The notes: generated from the letters alone by a model not told the origin. Shown: positions 7,588 to 17,265, counted from the stretch's first letter. The stretch is DNA of 64,000 nt from Sporolactobacillus terrae DSM 11697 (GCF_000648615.1 NZ_JFZC01000038.1:62001-126000), one strand, 5' to 3'. Made by a program: numbers and translations.

Positions 7588-8838
7588 ATGCCTCAAAACC
7601 AATTGATAAAGAAACAAAAATACCCGGAATTTTTTAGACCATTGGCGGTATCCAAAGCGTTTCGCAGTTTATGGATCGGCAACGCTCTGTCAACGTTCGG
7701 ATCCGCGATTACCAATGTGATTTTACCCTTATTCGTTTATGAACTGACCGATTCCCCAATGGCAATGGGAACGATCATGGCAGCCTATATGATTCCGGTG
7801 GTTTTAATCCTTCCGGTATCCGGGGTCATTGTCGATCGTTTCAATCGCATAAGAATCATGCAGATTGCAGATCTGATTCGGTTTCTGCTCATGATGGGTT
7901 TAATGACGCTCGGCATACTCGGACGATTGTCCCTTCCGGTTTTAATCGTGATTATGGCTGGGATGGGCTTAATGAACGGCCTTTTTCAACCCGCTTTTGC
8001 GGCGATGAGAGCAAGGCTATTTGTCCCGGATATTCGCAACGCAGCCAATGCGCTCAACCAATTCAGTGAACAGTTGCTGCGTCTTATCGGACCGTCGATT
8101 GGTGGGCTGATCGTCAGTTTTGCATCGGCTACACTTGGCTTCGGCATTGACGCATGCACATTTTTTCTCTCATTTTTTTGCCTCATGTTTTTAGCCCAAG
8201 CGGGCAGTGTTGAAAAAACGAAGACCCGGAAGGAAACGTTTGTTCATGAATGTTTTGCAGGGATTCAAGTTATTAAAAAGAATACATGGCTATGGGTAAC
8301 GATTGTCTTTTTCAGCTTTGCCAATATCTGCTTATCCGGTATGATTACGGTGCTCGTGCCATGGCTGATCAAAGTCCATGCGCATTTACCCAATTATATG
8401 TATGGGTTAACCATGTCAGGAGCAGCGTTCGGCTCTATTGCAGCAGCATTCTTGTTCGGCATGCGAAAACAATGGCGGCATCGTGGCATGATCGGTTATA
8501 GTGGCGTTCTAATTGCAGGACTCGCGCTATGGCTAATGCCTTTTGCGCACCATTCATTCTTGTTTGTTTTATTCATGATCGTAGAAGGGGCAGGGGTCAT
8601 GATTTTCGGTTTAATATGGGAGACAAGTATGCAGGAACTCGTTTCCCCTGAGGTCTTTGGACGTGTTGCTAGCATTGATATGGTCGGATCTTTTGCGCTT
8701 TTACCGATCGGTTATTTCGTTACCGGTTGGCTGGCTGGCGTGCTTGGCGGAATTGGAGCGATAACCTTGATGAGCAGTTTGAGTGTAGGTGCTGCTGCAC
8801 TTATTTTGTTTGTACCGGCCATTCGGAATTTTGATTAA
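7588..8838 (+). CDS. MFS drug/macrolide-type efflux protein
   Basis: A 416-residue membrane protein with about 12 hydrophobic segments. The N-terminal RSLWIGNALSTFGSAITNVI and the loop SGVIVDRFNRIR (the MFS loop 2-3 motif) match the MefA/bacilysin-type exporter group. Proton-driven export of a toxic compound is the likely role; the substrate cannot be read from sequence. It has its own operator, which matches that of the regulator just upstream. The ribosome site (GGATGTGAT) is weak. Confidence 0.88.
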   Translation: MPQNQLIKKQKYPEFFRPLAVSKAFRSLWIGNALSTFGSAITNVILPLFVYELTDSPMAMGTIMAAYMIPVVLILPVSGVIVDRFNRIRIMQIADLIRFLLMMGLMTLGILGRLSLPVLIVIMAGMGLMNGLFQPAFAAMRARLFVPDIRNAANALNQFSEQLLRLIGPSIGGLIVSFASATLGFGIDACTFFLSFFCLMFLAQAGSVEKTKTRKETFVHECFAGIQVIKKNTWLWVTIVFFSFANICLSGMITVLVPWLIKVHAHLPNYMYGLTMSGAAFGSIAAAFLFGMRKQWRHRGMIGYSGVLIAGLALWLMPFAHHSFLFVLFMIVEGAGVMIFGLIWETSMQELVSPEVFGRVASIDMVGSFALLPIGYFVTGWLAGVLGGIGAITLMSSLSVGAAALILFVPAIRNFD

Positions 8839-8953
8839 GAAGCGCTCAATTTGAATCGATTGATTGAGGAGATCGCGTGGAAGTAGACGGGATGGGGCAA
8901 TTTTTGCTCAAGGCAGCGATTGGCAATCGATGTTGTCCATATGCTTCGTATTC

Positions 8954-8985
8954 AGAAACCGGATCGTTTGCGCAATCCGGTTTCT
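8954..8985. terminator. Perfect hairpin between MFS gene and lipoprotein gene
   Basis: AGAAACCGGAT pairs perfectly with ATCCGGTTTCT around a short loop. No long T-run follows on either strand, so it may be an inefficient bidirectional terminator for the convergent genes. Confidence 0.5.
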
Positions 8986-9007
8986 GGTCGTGCTGCAAAT
9001 CGCTTCA

Positions 9008-10072
9008 TTAATATCCGCCGGTCATTTCGCTGAGAAGGTCTTCATAGTCATAGTTGTTGCTACGCTTTTCTGAATCAACGGCCCATTTATCGCCTTGCTT
9101 CTTCAGGTTGATTTTGTAAGCATTGTCTGAGGTACGCGCTTCGTTGTTTTTGAAAACTTCGCCAAAATTTTTGGCAACGTATGCGTACCAGCCTTTCATC
9201 GCAGCATTGTAATCGGAATATGCGCCGCGGTTGTCATCGATAAATTGATCCTTCAGATCTTGAACCTCATCGTACATATCATCAAGATACAAGACTTTGG
9301 GCGTGACTTCGACAACCGCCGAATTTGGAAAAGCGGTGTTGACTTTCAAAGTAACGCTGCCTTTCTCACGATTTGCCGCAATAAAATCGGTGTAAATTTG
9401 ATTTTTTTGCTGATTGGAAAGCTGATCATCCAGCGTGCTGCCCATATTCTTAATAAAGAGTTCTTTCAAGCGTTGTTTTTCTTTGGCAGCGTCGTTTGCA
9501 ACCCATTTTGAATAGTTACTGACGTCTTTCGCAAAGAAAACGGTTTGTACGTATGCATCCAGCGCATCTTTTGCTTCCCCGCTATGATCTTTATAATTTT
9601 TCGTATTGATTTTCACGACAATTTCATCCGCCTGTTTGCTGTCCTCATAGACGCTCGGCTGATAATGCAGCTCATAGGACTTGTTTTTCGCAACCCGGAA
9701 CGGGAGGTATCCGGTTACCGTTTTCCCTTTTGCCAAACCATCTGTATTCAGCATTTTGAAGTCATCAGGCGCGTCGTAAATGGCTTCATCGACCGATACC
9801 TTCTCATCGTTTGAATCATAAAGCGAGAAGTCATCGCTCAAGAGGTCGAGCGATTTGTCTGAGTTGTTGGTGATGCTGATCTGCAAAGCGAGAAGTGCGC
9901 TGTCATCCGTATTTTCCTGGCTGTTCATCGTAATGAATTCACCGCTTTTGACCTTCAATGTGGCGACACTGGTCTTGCCCTCTTCTTTTTTGGAACCTGA
10001 TCCGCCGCACCCGGCAATGACGAGAAGCAACGCGAGTCCGAGGATGAAAAGAAGCTTGCGTTTAATGATCAT
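9008..10072 (-). CDS. Lipoprotein with DUF4352-like and DUF5105-like domains
   Basis: A 354-residue exported lipoprotein. The signal peptide ends in the lipobox VIAGC, with Cys22 as the lipidated residue. The first half (about residues 35-155) has the beta-rich pattern of the DUF4352 Ig-like fold (LLALQISITNNSDKSLDLL, DDFSLYDSN). The second half is helical (AYVQTVFFAKDVSNYSKWV) and resembles DUF5105. The function of such Firmicutes lipoproteins is unknown; surface exposure is the only safe statement. It is divergent from the TcaA-like gene. Confidence 0.85.
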   Translation of the reverse strand: MIIKRKLLFILGLALLLVIAGCGGSGSKKEEGKTSVATLKVKSGEFITMNSQENTDDSALLALQISITNNSDKSLDLLSDDFSLYDSNDEKVSVDEAIYDAPDDFKMLNTDGLAKGKTVTGYLPFRVAKNKSYELHYQPSVYEDSKQADEIVVKINTKNYKDHSGEAKDALDAYVQTVFFAKDVSNYSKWVANDAAKEKQRLKELFIKNMGSTLDDQLSNQQKNQIYTDFIAANREKGSVTLKVNTAFPNSAVVEVTPKVLYLDDMYDEVQDLKDQFIDDNRGAYSDYNAAMKGWYAYVAKNFGEVFKNNEARTSDNAYKINLKKQGDKWAVDSEKRSNNYDYEDLLSEMTGGY

Positions 10073-10338
10073 CGACCCCCTGTCATAAAATCTTCACAAA
10101 AGTCTACGGTCAGTTCTATGTCATGAATCGGATAAATAGAATCGATCCGTTTGTCCTTTTTGACCTAACGACGGATCGGTGAAACAAGGGCGAGTGCGCA
10201 ATCATTCGATTGCTGCTGCTCATTCATTTTTTGAATGAAGGGACGTTTCAAATGACTGGGAAAAATTTAAGTGAAAGACGGCTTGGATCAGCCCAAAACT
10301 GCATAGAATGAGAAAATAGGGGAGGAGACGTGAGGGCG

Positions 10339-11460
10339 ATGGAGTGGAACAAACGGATCAAGATCATCATAGGCAGCAGTGTGGTATTCTTCGCACTTTT
10401 GATTTCAGCCGGAATCGGCTGGACCAAGACATCTCCAAAAAATGTGGTTGAGGATTTCAAGCAGGCGGTGGATGAAAAGGATGCGGCAGCGTTGAAGCCG
10501 CTTCTCATAACGGGGGATAAGAATGCGCCGATCACAAAGGCATCCGCTCAGGCGCTGCTCGATTATTTGCATTCAAATAAAAGCGCGGCGCGTCAAGTGA
10601 CGCAAAGCCTGACCGAACAGGCAGCGGCAAAGAAAACGGATGGAGAGGGTGCCTTGCAGCTTTCTGAGGATGGCAAGCAGTTCCTTTTCTTTAAAAAGTA
10701 CAAAATAGAAGTAGAACCGCAATCAATCACCACGTCCGGACTGCGCGAAGGAGAAGTGCTTGCGCTCACTACTTCGGAGCACGGAATCCTTAGAAAGGGC
10801 AACCGTTATGGACCGATTCTTCCAGGCAATTATAAAATAAAGCAGCAATTAACCAATGATCTAGGCATATTTATAAAGCATGCAAAAATTTCAGTTTGGG
10901 ATCAGGATGTGTCGCTTCACGTTGACTCCGAAGCGTGGATGGCTCATGCCAAACCGCTGCAAAAAGCAGTCTTTGACCGAATCAATCAGTTCAATGCAGA
11001 AGTATCGGATTGGGAGACCTCGGAATATGCACCGCAAAAGCTGCCCTCGGCAACGGTGACGTTCGCGAAGGCCCAGTCTGCACTCCGCCTACGGGAATTC
11101 GCTGCACTTAAAGATCAGCTGCTCGGCATACAATCGGCTTATTTGGGCATGCTTGCCGATCCGAACAGTTTGTCGATCACACATTACGGGAATCAGTGGA
11201 ATGTCTCCGTGGACACGGTTGTTTCCTATAAATTCGGCTATACATTAAAAAAAGGCAAAGCGCAGAAGGATGCTTCCTATAACCGGGGCGTCACGTTCCG
11301 CCTCATCTATGACACCACCCAAAAACATTGGCTTGTAAGTGGACTCTCCGACAACTATATAACCAAGCAGGCTGCATCGGAATGGCCGAAGAAACAGCAG
11401 TGGACGATTGATCACCCGCAGCTGCATACTTGGGGTGCAGATAGCGGGACAGATTTGTAG
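10339..11460 (+). CDS. Membrane-anchored TcaA/YvbJ-like protein
   Basis: About 373 residues: a short basic N-terminus, one membrane segment (residues about 8-27, IIIGSSVVFFALLISAGIGW) and a long extracytoplasmic part. NVVEDFKQAVDEKDAAALKP, then the later NYKIKQQLTNDLGIF follow the TcaA/YvbJ domain pattern, without the usual N-terminal zinc ribbon. The last third has an NTF2-like pattern. TcaA relatives affect cell-wall antibiotic tolerance in staphylococci; a role here is inference. GTG at 10330 is an alternative start. It is divergent from the lipoprotein gene. Confidence 0.75.
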   Translation: MEWNKRIKIIIGSSVVFFALLISAGIGWTKTSPKNVVEDFKQAVDEKDAAALKPLLITGDKNAPITKASAQALLDYLHSNKSAARQVTQSLTEQAAAKKTDGEGALQLSEDGKQFLFFKKYKIEVEPQSITTSGLREGEVLALTTSEHGILRKGNRYGPILPGNYKIKQQLTNDLGIFIKHAKISVWDQDVSLHVDSEAWMAHAKPLQKAVFDRINQFNAEVSDWETSEYAPQKLPSATVTFAKAQSALRLREFAALKDQLLGIQSAYLGMLADPNSLSITHYGNQWNVSVDTVVSYKFGYTLKKGKAQKDASYNRGVTFRLIYDTTQKHWLVSGLSDNYITKQAASEWPKKQQWTIDHPQLHTWGADSGTDL

Positions 11461-11548
11461 GCAGCGCGTTCAAACAGTGCGCTGAGTGAGTGTTCGTTCG
11501 TGACCTGCGCGAAACGCGCATGAACCATTAAGAGAAATCGGCAATTTC

Positions 11549-11626
11549 CGAACGTTTGGATAATAATTATGCCAAGTGTTCGTTATTTCGTTGACGTGCG
11601 AACAACCATGCTGATATAATGAACAC
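11549..11626 (+). promoter_or_regulatory. pbuG promoter with PurR box pair
   Basis: TTGACG (11591-11596), 18 bases, TATAAT (11615-11620) with an extended-10 TG. PurBox cores CGAAC at 11549 and GTTCG at 11578 are 29 bases apart, almost the same geometry as before purE (30). Further cores lie at 11491 (GTTCG region) and 11599 (CGAACA). Confidence 0.75.
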
Positions 11627-11703
11627 TGTTAAAGATAGTTTTGTTTTGTTCCAGACGTTGGATCGATTGTTCAATGGGTGTGGTTTTCTGCATTCATTCT
11701 TTT

Positions 11704-11735
11704 GCTTCAATAGTCTTGAAGCTTTTTTATTTTCT
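11704..11735 (+). terminator. Leader terminator (possible attenuator) upstream of pbuG
   Basis: GCTTCAA pairs with TTGAAGC, followed by TTTTTTATTTT, about 80 bases into the pbuG leader and roughly 90 bases before its start codon. Its position suggests attenuation, but no purine aptamer consensus is visible between the promoter and the hairpin. Confidence 0.65.
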
Positions 11736-11827
11736 TATGATCTTATGACCTTGATACGGAAAAGGCTGCGCATTGAAGAATACGAACGTCGGTTCAGGAC
11801 AACAATACAGCATTAAGGGGGATTATT

Positions 11828-13135
11828 GTGAACGAAAATTGGTTATCTCGCTATTTTCATTTTTCCGAGTTGAACACAACGCTGCGTCGTGAAACACTTG
11901 CTGGTTTAACGACTTTTATTTCAATGGCGTACATACTATTTGTCAATCCAAGTGTTCTTGGTGCTTCTGGAATGGACAAGGGTGCGGTATTTACAGCAAC
12001 GGCCATTGCCAGCGCGCTAGGCTGCTTAATCATGGGGATTGTTGCCAAGTATCCGATTGCCATTGCACCGGGGCTTGGCGTGAACGCATTCTTCGCTTAT
12101 TCCGTCTGCATCGGCATGAAGATTCCGTGGCAAACCGCGCTTGCCGGCGTATTCATCGCTTCGATCATCTTTGTTCTGATTACGGTTTTCAAACTGCGTG
12201 AGATTATTATTGATGCGATTCCGCAAAGTTTGAAGCTTGCAATGGCTGCAGGTATCGGCTTGTTTATCGCATTCATCGGCCTTCATGAAGGCGGTCTGAT
12301 TGTTGCCGACAAGGCGACAACGGTTGCTTTTGGTCCGCTGAACGTCGGCACAACATGGCTGACCATCTTCGGTTTGATCGTTACGGTTATTCTAATGGTT
12401 CGCAAAGTCCCGGGAGCAATTTTTATCGGTATGGTTCTGACTTCGATCGCAGGGATTGTCTTTAAATTGATCCCACTGCCGTCGCAGATCATCTCGCCTG
12501 CGCCAAGTCTTGCACCGACATTCGGCCAAGCAATCACGCATGTTCCGGATATTAACACGATGCAGCTGGCGATTGTTGTTCTGACCTTCTTGCTTGTCAC
12601 ATTCTTCGATACGGCCGGAACGCTGATCGGACTTGCTGAACAAGCAGGCTTCATGAAAAATAATAAAATGCCGCGTGTCGGTCAAGCATTGCTTGCCGAC
12701 TCAACCTCAATGCTTGCGGGTTCTGTATTGGGTACCTCACCGACTTCTGCATACATTGAATCATCAACCGGTATTGCTGTCGGCGGACGTTCCGGATTCA
12801 CAGCGGTAGTAACGGGGATTCTGTTCCTGTTTGGTATGTTGTTCTCGCCGCTTCTGGCCGTTGTTACTCCGCAAGTAACGGCACCGGCGCTGATCATTGT
12901 TGGTGTCCTGATGGCAAGCGCATTGAAACAGATTCCTTGGGATGAATTTGAAATTGCTGTACCGGCATTCCTGACCGTGATCGGTATGCCGCTGACCTAC
13001 AGTATTTCTGACGGCATCGCACTCGGCTTCATTATCTATCCGATTACAATGGTTGCTGCCGGACGTGCAAAAGAAATTCATCCAATTGTTTATTTCTTGT
13101 TCTTTGTCTTTATCGTTTTCTTCGCGCTGATTTAA
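11828..13135 (+). CDS. pbuG: Hypoxanthine/guanine permease PbuG (NCS2/AzgA family)
   Basis: A 435-residue transporter with 12-14 membrane segments. Family signatures include RRETLAGLTTFISMAYILFV near the N-terminus, APGLGVNAFFAYSV, FFDTAGTLIGLAEQAG and GTSPTSAYIESSTGI. AzgA-type members import hypoxanthine and guanine by proton symport. The GTG start has AAGGGGGAT upstream. It sits before the purine operon as in Bacillus subtilis and shares PurR boxes with it, so uptake and synthesis are probably co-repressed. Confidence 0.95.
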   Translation: MNENWLSRYFHFSELNTTLRRETLAGLTTFISMAYILFVNPSVLGASGMDKGAVFTATAIASALGCLIMGIVAKYPIAIAPGLGVNAFFAYSVCIGMKIPWQTALAGVFIASIIFVLITVFKLREIIIDAIPQSLKLAMAAGIGLFIAFIGLHEGGLIVADKATTVAFGPLNVGTTWLTIFGLIVTVILMVRKVPGAIFIGMVLTSIAGIVFKLIPLPSQIISPAPSLAPTFGQAITHVPDINTMQLAIVVLTFLLVTFFDTAGTLIGLAEQAGFMKNNKMPRVGQALLADSTSMLAGSVLGTSPTSAYIESSTGIAVGGRSGFTAVVTGILFLFGMLFSPLLAVVTPQVTAPALIIVGVLMASALKQIPWDEFEIAVPAFLTVIGMPLTYSISDGIALGFIIYPITMVAAGRAKEIHPIVYFLFFVFIVFFALI

Positions 13136-13150
13136 CGAAGCGCGCATCGA

Positions 13151-13183
13151 GCCTTCTCCACTAATACTGGAGAGGGCTTTTTT
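13151..13183 (+). terminator. Terminator of pbuG
   Basis: GCCTTCTCCA pairs with TGGAGAGGGC, followed by TTTTTTAC. Confidence 0.85.
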
Positions 13184-13199
13184 ACGTTTCTCTGCCTGG

Positions 13200-13283
13200 A
13201 ATCCGGTCGTTGTGGCGCATAATTCGGTCTTTATGATGAGTAATCCGGTCTTCATCACGCATCATCCGGTCAAAGTGTTGATG
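13200..13283. repeat. Four imperfect 21-bp tandem repeats
   Basis: Units begin at 13200, 13221, 13242 and 13263 with the shared core AATCCGGTC (second unit AATTCGGTC; fourth CATCCGGTC). The remaining 12 bases vary but alternate between GCGCAT/ACGCAT and ATGAGT endings. The array is intergenic, right after the pbuG terminator. A similar 21-bp array lies at 35592-35755. Confidence 0.8.
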
Positions 13284-13353
13284 ATGAGTACTGCATAGCG
13301 AATCAGCAGCTTACACATGCTAAACATAACCTTAGATAAAGGACGTGTTGCTC

Positions 13354-13632
13354 ATGGCTGCGATTCTGCTTGCCATCCTTTTATGGCTCATTGGTCTGTT
13401 CGTGCTGAGTGCAAGTTTTTTTCTGAACGCTATTATGAGGAAAAAAGCAGATGTTTTACTCAAAGATGCTGAACATGAACAGGGGAAAGATGAATCAGTA
13501 AGCATTGCGATGACGATTGAAGGAAAAATCTTAGATCGGATTCCGAGCTATGTTATCCATTCTGTGACCGGGGTTGTTGGATTGACGCTCATTGCTTTAG
13601 GTGTGGTAGCGCTCGCTTTTTATTTTCACTAA
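13354..13632 (+). CDS. Small two-TM membrane protein, unknown function
   Basis: About 92 residues: a first membrane segment at residues 2-25 (ILLAILLWLIGLFVLSASFF), a charged middle (KKADVLLKDAEHEQGKDES) and a second membrane segment at the C-terminus (VIHSVTGVVGLTLIALGVVA). ATG at 13354 is chosen because AAAGGA lies ten bases upstream; GTG at 13345 is too close. It occupies the yebC-yebE position of the Bacillus pbuG-purE interval, but I could not match it to a named protein. Confidence 0.65.
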   Translation: MAAILLAILLWLIGLFVLSASFFLNAIMRKKADVLLKDAEHEQGKDESVSIAMTIEGKILDRIPSYVIHSVTGVVGLTLIALGVVALAFYFH

Positions 13633-13739
13633 ATACGTGCGACCGATTGCTGTCGAAACTTGCGAGCTCTTGGTATACTGAAGACAGTGAATTTTTAAGC
13701 GCGCACGTGATGAATGATCATAGCAAAGCGGTGAAAAAT

Positions 13740-13955
13740 ATGCGCAAACGCAAAGAAAAGCATTCGGACAGCCTCTTTTTGAAAAAGCAGTTTACAGTCG
13801 GTGATCATGAGAGCTTGGCACAATGCCTTGATCGAATGAAGCGGGAAGGCTACCTGCCGGTGAGAAGAATCGAGAAACCAGTCTTTCGCGAAACTCCATC
13901 AGGTCCTGAATGTATTGGCCGACAATGTATCTTAGAGGGCAAACGCATGCCTTGA
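13740..13955 (+). CDS. yebG: YebG-like NETI-motif protein
   Basis: The conserved part reads FTVGDHESLAQCLDRMKREG, then YLPVRRIEKPVF and a short C-terminal strand ending CILEGKRMP. This matches the small NETI-motif proteins (YebG) encoded between pbuG and purE in Bacillus. The ATG at 13740 (MRKRKEKHSD) gives 71 residues; GTG 13731 and ATG 13710 are alternatives and no ribosome site clearly decides. The function of the family is unknown; a tiny cytoplasmic protein. Confidence 0.75.
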   Translation: MRKRKEKHSDSLFLKKQFTVGDHESLAQCLDRMKREGYLPVRRIEKPVFRETPSGPECIGRQCILEGKRMP

Positions 13956-13960
13956 AAAGG

Positions 13961-14035
13961 CGAACAATAAATTCATTTCCCTTGTTTAATGTTCGATAAT
14001 TCCGGTTGACATCCGGCGAATAGTGCTGATATGAT
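13961..14035 (+). promoter_or_regulatory. purE operon promoter with PurR boxes
   Basis: TTGACA (14006-14011), 18 bases, TATGAT (14030-14035) with an extended-10 TG. PurBoxes CGAACAAT (13961-13968) and AATGTTCG (13988-13995) face each other with cores 30 bases apart, matching the PurR pair geometry. Confidence 0.85.
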
Positions 14036-14060
14036 GAGAGTGTCGAAAATGAAAAACGAA

Positions 14061-14132
14061 CCCTCATATATTTTTGGGAATTTGGCCCAACTGTTTCTAC
14101 CTGGCGACCGTAAATTGCCGGACTATGAAGGG
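14061..14132 (+). ncRNA. Purine (guanine-class) riboswitch aptamer
   Basis: All consensus elements are present in order: P1 CCCTCATA, ATTTGGC, GTTTCTACC (J2/3), the P3 loop CCGTAAAT, GGACTATG, and the closing P1 AGGG. The J3/1 position that selects the ligand is C (GACTATG), which indicates guanine/hypoxanthine rather than adenine. P1 has one bulged A. It heads the purE operon leader. Confidence 0.95.
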
Positions 14133-14175
14133 AAAATGGTAACGTTTTGTTTTGACCGCTGCCCGCGGCCTGAGA

Positions 14176-14229
14176 CCAGACGGTTGTTTTCTCTTCATGT
14201 ACAGGAAAACAGCTGTTCTGGGCTTTTTA
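14176..14229 (+). terminator. Riboswitch expression-platform terminator
   Basis: CCAGA plus GTTGTTTTC pairs with GAAAACAGC plus TCTGG, then GCTTTTTATT. It lies about 45 bases after the aptamer and 105 before purE, consistent with transcription attenuation by bound guanine. Confidence 0.85.
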
Positions 14230-14333
14230 TTGTCTGGATTTTGACTAGGTTCAATTGTGTCGCGAAGGATCGGCAACATGCAAGAGCTGTCGCTTTCACC
14301 TGACTTTTTGAACAGAATTTATTGGGAGGCAGT

Positions 14334-14822
14334 ATGGTGAGTCAAGCAGTAGTAGGCGTGATTATGGGAAGCAGTTCGGATTGGGAAACAATGAAGAACG
14401 CGTGCGACATTTTGGATGCGATGGATATTCCTTATGAAAAAAAAGTGATCTCCGCGCACCGCACACCTGATCTCATGTTTGAATATGCAGCGTCGGCGCG
14501 CGAACGCGGATTGAAAGTGATCATCGCCGGTGCAGGCGGAGCAGCTCATTTGCCGGGCATGACCGCAGCGAAAACGACCTTGCCGGTCATCGGCGTTCCG
14601 GTTAAATCACGGGCGTTGAACGGGATAGATTCGTTAATGTCCATTGTTCAGATGCCGGCCGGTATTCCGGTTGCAACGGTTGCAATCGGTGATTCAGGCG
14701 CGAAAAATGCCGGACTGCTTGCCGCGCAAATCCTCTCCGCCTTTGATGAAAACCTGAAGAATCGGCTCGAAGCTTATCGGGAATCTCTTGCTGATAAAGC
14801 AAAAGGGAGTGAGCTGGAATGA
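14334..14822 (+). CDS. purE: N5-carboxyaminoimidazole ribonucleotide mutase PurE
   Basis: About 162 residues; converts N5-CAIR to CAIR. The signatures [14 protein letters not shown] at the N-terminus, VISAHRTPD and [13 protein letters not shown] are intact. A GTG at 14337 has better spacing (seven bases) to GGGAGG than the ATG at 14334 (four), so either may be the true start. It is the first gene of the purine operon, after the PurR boxes and guanine riboswitch, and overlaps purK by ATGA. Confidence 0.96.
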   Translation: MVSQAVVGVIMGSSSDWETMKNACDILDAMDIPYEKKVISAHRTPDLMFEYAASARERGLKVIIAGAGGAAHLPGMTAAKTTLPVIGVPVKSRALNGIDSLMSIVQMPAGIPVATVAIGDSGAKNAGLLAAQILSAFDENLKNRLEAYRESLADKAKGSELE

Positions 14823-15970
14823 ATCAGAAAACAATCCTGCCGGGACAAACCATTGGTATTCTCGGCGGCGGACAATTAGGACGAATGATGGCGATCAGCG
14901 CCAAACAAATGGGCTATCGCATCGCTGTTCTCGACCCGGTTGAAGATTGTCCCTGCGCGCAAGTTGCGGGCAGCGTCATCACCGCTGATTATGACGACCC
15001 GGATGCCGCCAAAAAAATGGCTGACGTCGCCGATGTCGTTACCTATGAATTTGAAAATGTCGACGTCAAGACAGTGGACTACCTGCAGGAGAACAGTTAT
15101 CTTCCGCAAGGCGGCCACTTGCTTGAAATAACCAAGGACAGGCTGAATGAGAAAGCGGCAATCCAAAGCGCAGGCTTACCGGTTGCCCCCTACATGCCGG
15201 TTCGTAATACCAAGGAATTAGAAGAAGCGATCGATACAATCGGTTTTCCATCGGTTCTGAAAACAACCCAAGGTGGTTATGACGGCAAGGGACAATATGT
15301 CTTAAAGTCGAAAGCCGATTTAGAAGAAGCACTGCCTTACATTGGCAAAACCCCTTTTGAACTTGAGAAATGGCTTCCATTTGAAAAAGAAATCTCTGTT
15401 ATTGTTGCACGCAGCACCACCGGCGAAACCTCGGTTTTTCCGGTTGCTGAGAATATACATCGTCATAATATCCTGCATCATACCCTTGTGCCGGCGAGAA
15501 TATCCGATAACCTCCGCGAAGAAGCGACGCAACATGCGCTCCGGCTTGCGGAAGCCCTTCATCTCGTCGGCACGCTTGCCGTCGAAATGTTTGTCGGCAC
15601 GGACGGCAGGGTGTACGTTAATGAGACGGCGCCTCGTCCGCACAACTCGGGGCATTTTTCAATTAATGCTTGTGAGACATCGCAATTTGAGCAGCATATC
15701 CGCGCGATTTGCGGGTTACCACTTGCTAGCGCGCAGTTGCTCAAACCGGTCATCATGGTTAACATTCTCGGCCAGCATGTTCAGCCGGTTTTAGACAAAA
15801 TCAGTGAATTATCCTCCGCTCATCTTCACCTCTATGGAAAAGATGCGGCGAAAACCGGTCGCAAGATGGGGCATCTCACCATTCTCGGCGATACGGTGGA
15901 TGAAGCAATAGAGAAAGCAGAACAAATAGGGATATGGAAAATTGAACAGGAAGTAGGTAGGCATTCATGA
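14819..15970 (+). CDS. purK: N5-CAIR synthetase PurK
   Basis: A 383-residue ATP-grasp enzyme that makes N5-CAIR from AIR, bicarbonate and ATP. It shows the N-terminal [11 protein letters not shown] loop, the ATP-grasp stretch [15 protein letters not shown] and the metal/phosphate motif [13 protein letters not shown]. The start overlaps the purE stop by four bases and its own stop overlaps the purB start, so translation is coupled along the operon. Confidence 0.96.
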   Translation: MNQKTILPGQTIGILGGGQLGRMMAISAKQMGYRIAVLDPVEDCPCAQVAGSVITADYDDPDAAKKMADVADVVTYEFENVDVKTVDYLQENSYLPQGGHLLEITKDRLNEKAAIQSAGLPVAPYMPVRNTKELEEAIDTIGFPSVLKTTQGGYDGKGQYVLKSKADLEEALPYIGKTPFELEKWLPFEKEISVIVARSTTGETSVFPVAENIHRHNILHHTLVPARISDNLREEATQHALRLAEALHLVGTLAVEMFVGTDGRVYVNETAPRPHNSGHFSINACETSQFEQHIRAICGLPLASAQLLKPVIMVNILGQHVQPVLDKISELSSAHLHLYGKDAAKTGRKMGHLTILGDTVDEAIEKAEQIGIWKIEQEVGRHS

Positions 15971-17265
15971 TTGATCGCTACACGCGGCCGGAAATGGGCG
16001 CAATTTGGACGGAAGAAAACAGGTATCGGGCATGGCTTGAAGTAGAAATACTTGCCTGTGCAGGCTGGTCCGAGCTCGGAGAAATTCCAAAAGAAGACGT
16101 TGAAAAGCTGAGAAAGAACGCAACATTTACCGTGGAACGCATTCATGAAATCGAACAGCAGACGCGTCATGATGTTGTTGCCTTCACGCGAACGGTTTCT
16201 GAATCGCTTGGCGCAGAAAAGAAATGGGTGCACTATGGCTTAACTTCAACGGATGTTGTGGATACGGCTCAAGGCTACTTGCTCAAGCAAGCAAACGACA
16301 TTCTTTTAAAAGATATCGAACACTTCATTGAAGTGATTCGTCAGAAAGCGAAAAAATACAAGAACACGGTTATGATGGGGCGTACGCACGGCGTCCACGC
16401 GGAACCGACAACATTTGGTCTGGTCATGGCTTTGTGGTATGAAGAAATGAAACGCAACCTCGTCCGTTTCAAACGTGCTGCGGACGAAGTACAATTCGGC
16501 AAGCTGTCCGGTGCGGTCGGCACTTATGCGAACATTGACCCGCGTGTTGAAACGTATGTGTGCGAACATCTCGGCATCAAACCGGCGCCGATCTCAACAC
16601 AGGTACTGCAGCGTGACCGCCATGCCCATTACATGTCCGTTCTTGCCTTAATTGCGACTTCGATTGAAAAATTCGCGGTTGAAGTCCGCGGCCTGCAACG
16701 TTCGGAAGTGCGCGAAGTTGAAGAGTATTTCGCTAAAGGGCAAAAAGGTTCGTCGGCAATGCCGCACAAACGCAACCCGATCGGTTCAGAAAATATGTGC
16801 GGACTTGCTCGCGTGATTCGCGGCTACATGACGACTGCCTATGATGATGTGCCGCTTTGGCATGAACGCGACATCTCTCACTCCTCAGCAGAACGCATCA
16901 TCCTGCCGGACGCAACGATTGGGCTCGACTACATGCTGAATCGCTTCTCCAACATTCTGGAAAAGCTGACCGTTTTCCCGGAAAACATGAAACGGAACAT
17001 GAAACGCACCTTTGGCTTGATCTTCTCGCAGCATGTCCTGCTGGCATTGATTGAAAAAGGGATGAGCCGCGAAGCAGCCTATGACATTGTGCAGCCGAAT
17101 GCGATGAAATCATGGGAGACGGAAACACCGTTTAAGCAAATCGTGGAAGCCGATACACGGATTACTGGCCAACTGTCGCAAGCAGAGATTGATGCGTGTT
17201 TTGACGCAACCTATCACCTGAAAAATGTTGACTTCATCTTTGAACGTTTAGGTTTGAACGACTGA
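15967..17265 (+). CDS. purB: Adenylosuccinate lyase PurB
   Basis: A 432-residue lyase acting twice in AMP synthesis (SAICAR to AICAR; adenylosuccinate to AMP). It carries the fumarase-superfamily signature [14 protein letters not shown] with the catalytic Ser, plus [14 protein letters not shown] and [12 protein letters not shown]. The ATG overlaps purK by four bases. Downstream, purC starts after 43 bases with its own ribosome site. Confidence 0.97.
   Translation: MIDRYTRPEMGAIWTEENRYRAWLEVEILACAGWSELGEIPKEDVEKLRKNATFTVERIHEIEQQTRHDVVAFTRTVSESLGAEKKWVHYGLTSTDVVDTAQGYLLKQANDILLKDIEHFIEVIRQKAKKYKNTVMMGRTHGVHAEPTTFGLVMALWYEEMKRNLVRFKRAADEVQFGKLSGAVGTYANIDPRVETYVCEHLGIKPAPISTQVLQRDRHAHYMSVLALIATSIEKFAVEVRGLQRSEVREVEEYFAKGQKGSSAMPHKRNPIGSENMCGLARVIRGYMTTAYDDVPLWHERDISHSSAERIILPDATIGLDYMLNRFSNILEKLTVFPENMKRNMKRTFGLIFSQHVLLALIEKGMSREAAYDIVQPNAMKSWETETPFKQIVEADTRITGQLSQAEIDACFDATYHLKNVDFIFERLGLND

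Noticed and set aside
11619..11816. Plus frame in the pbuG leader
   Set aside because: Its start overlaps the -10 box and its path runs through the leader terminator, so it is not a gene.
11627..11827. Guanine riboswitch before pbuG
   Set aside because: The J2/3 (TTTCTACC) and P3 loop consensus seen at purE is missing.
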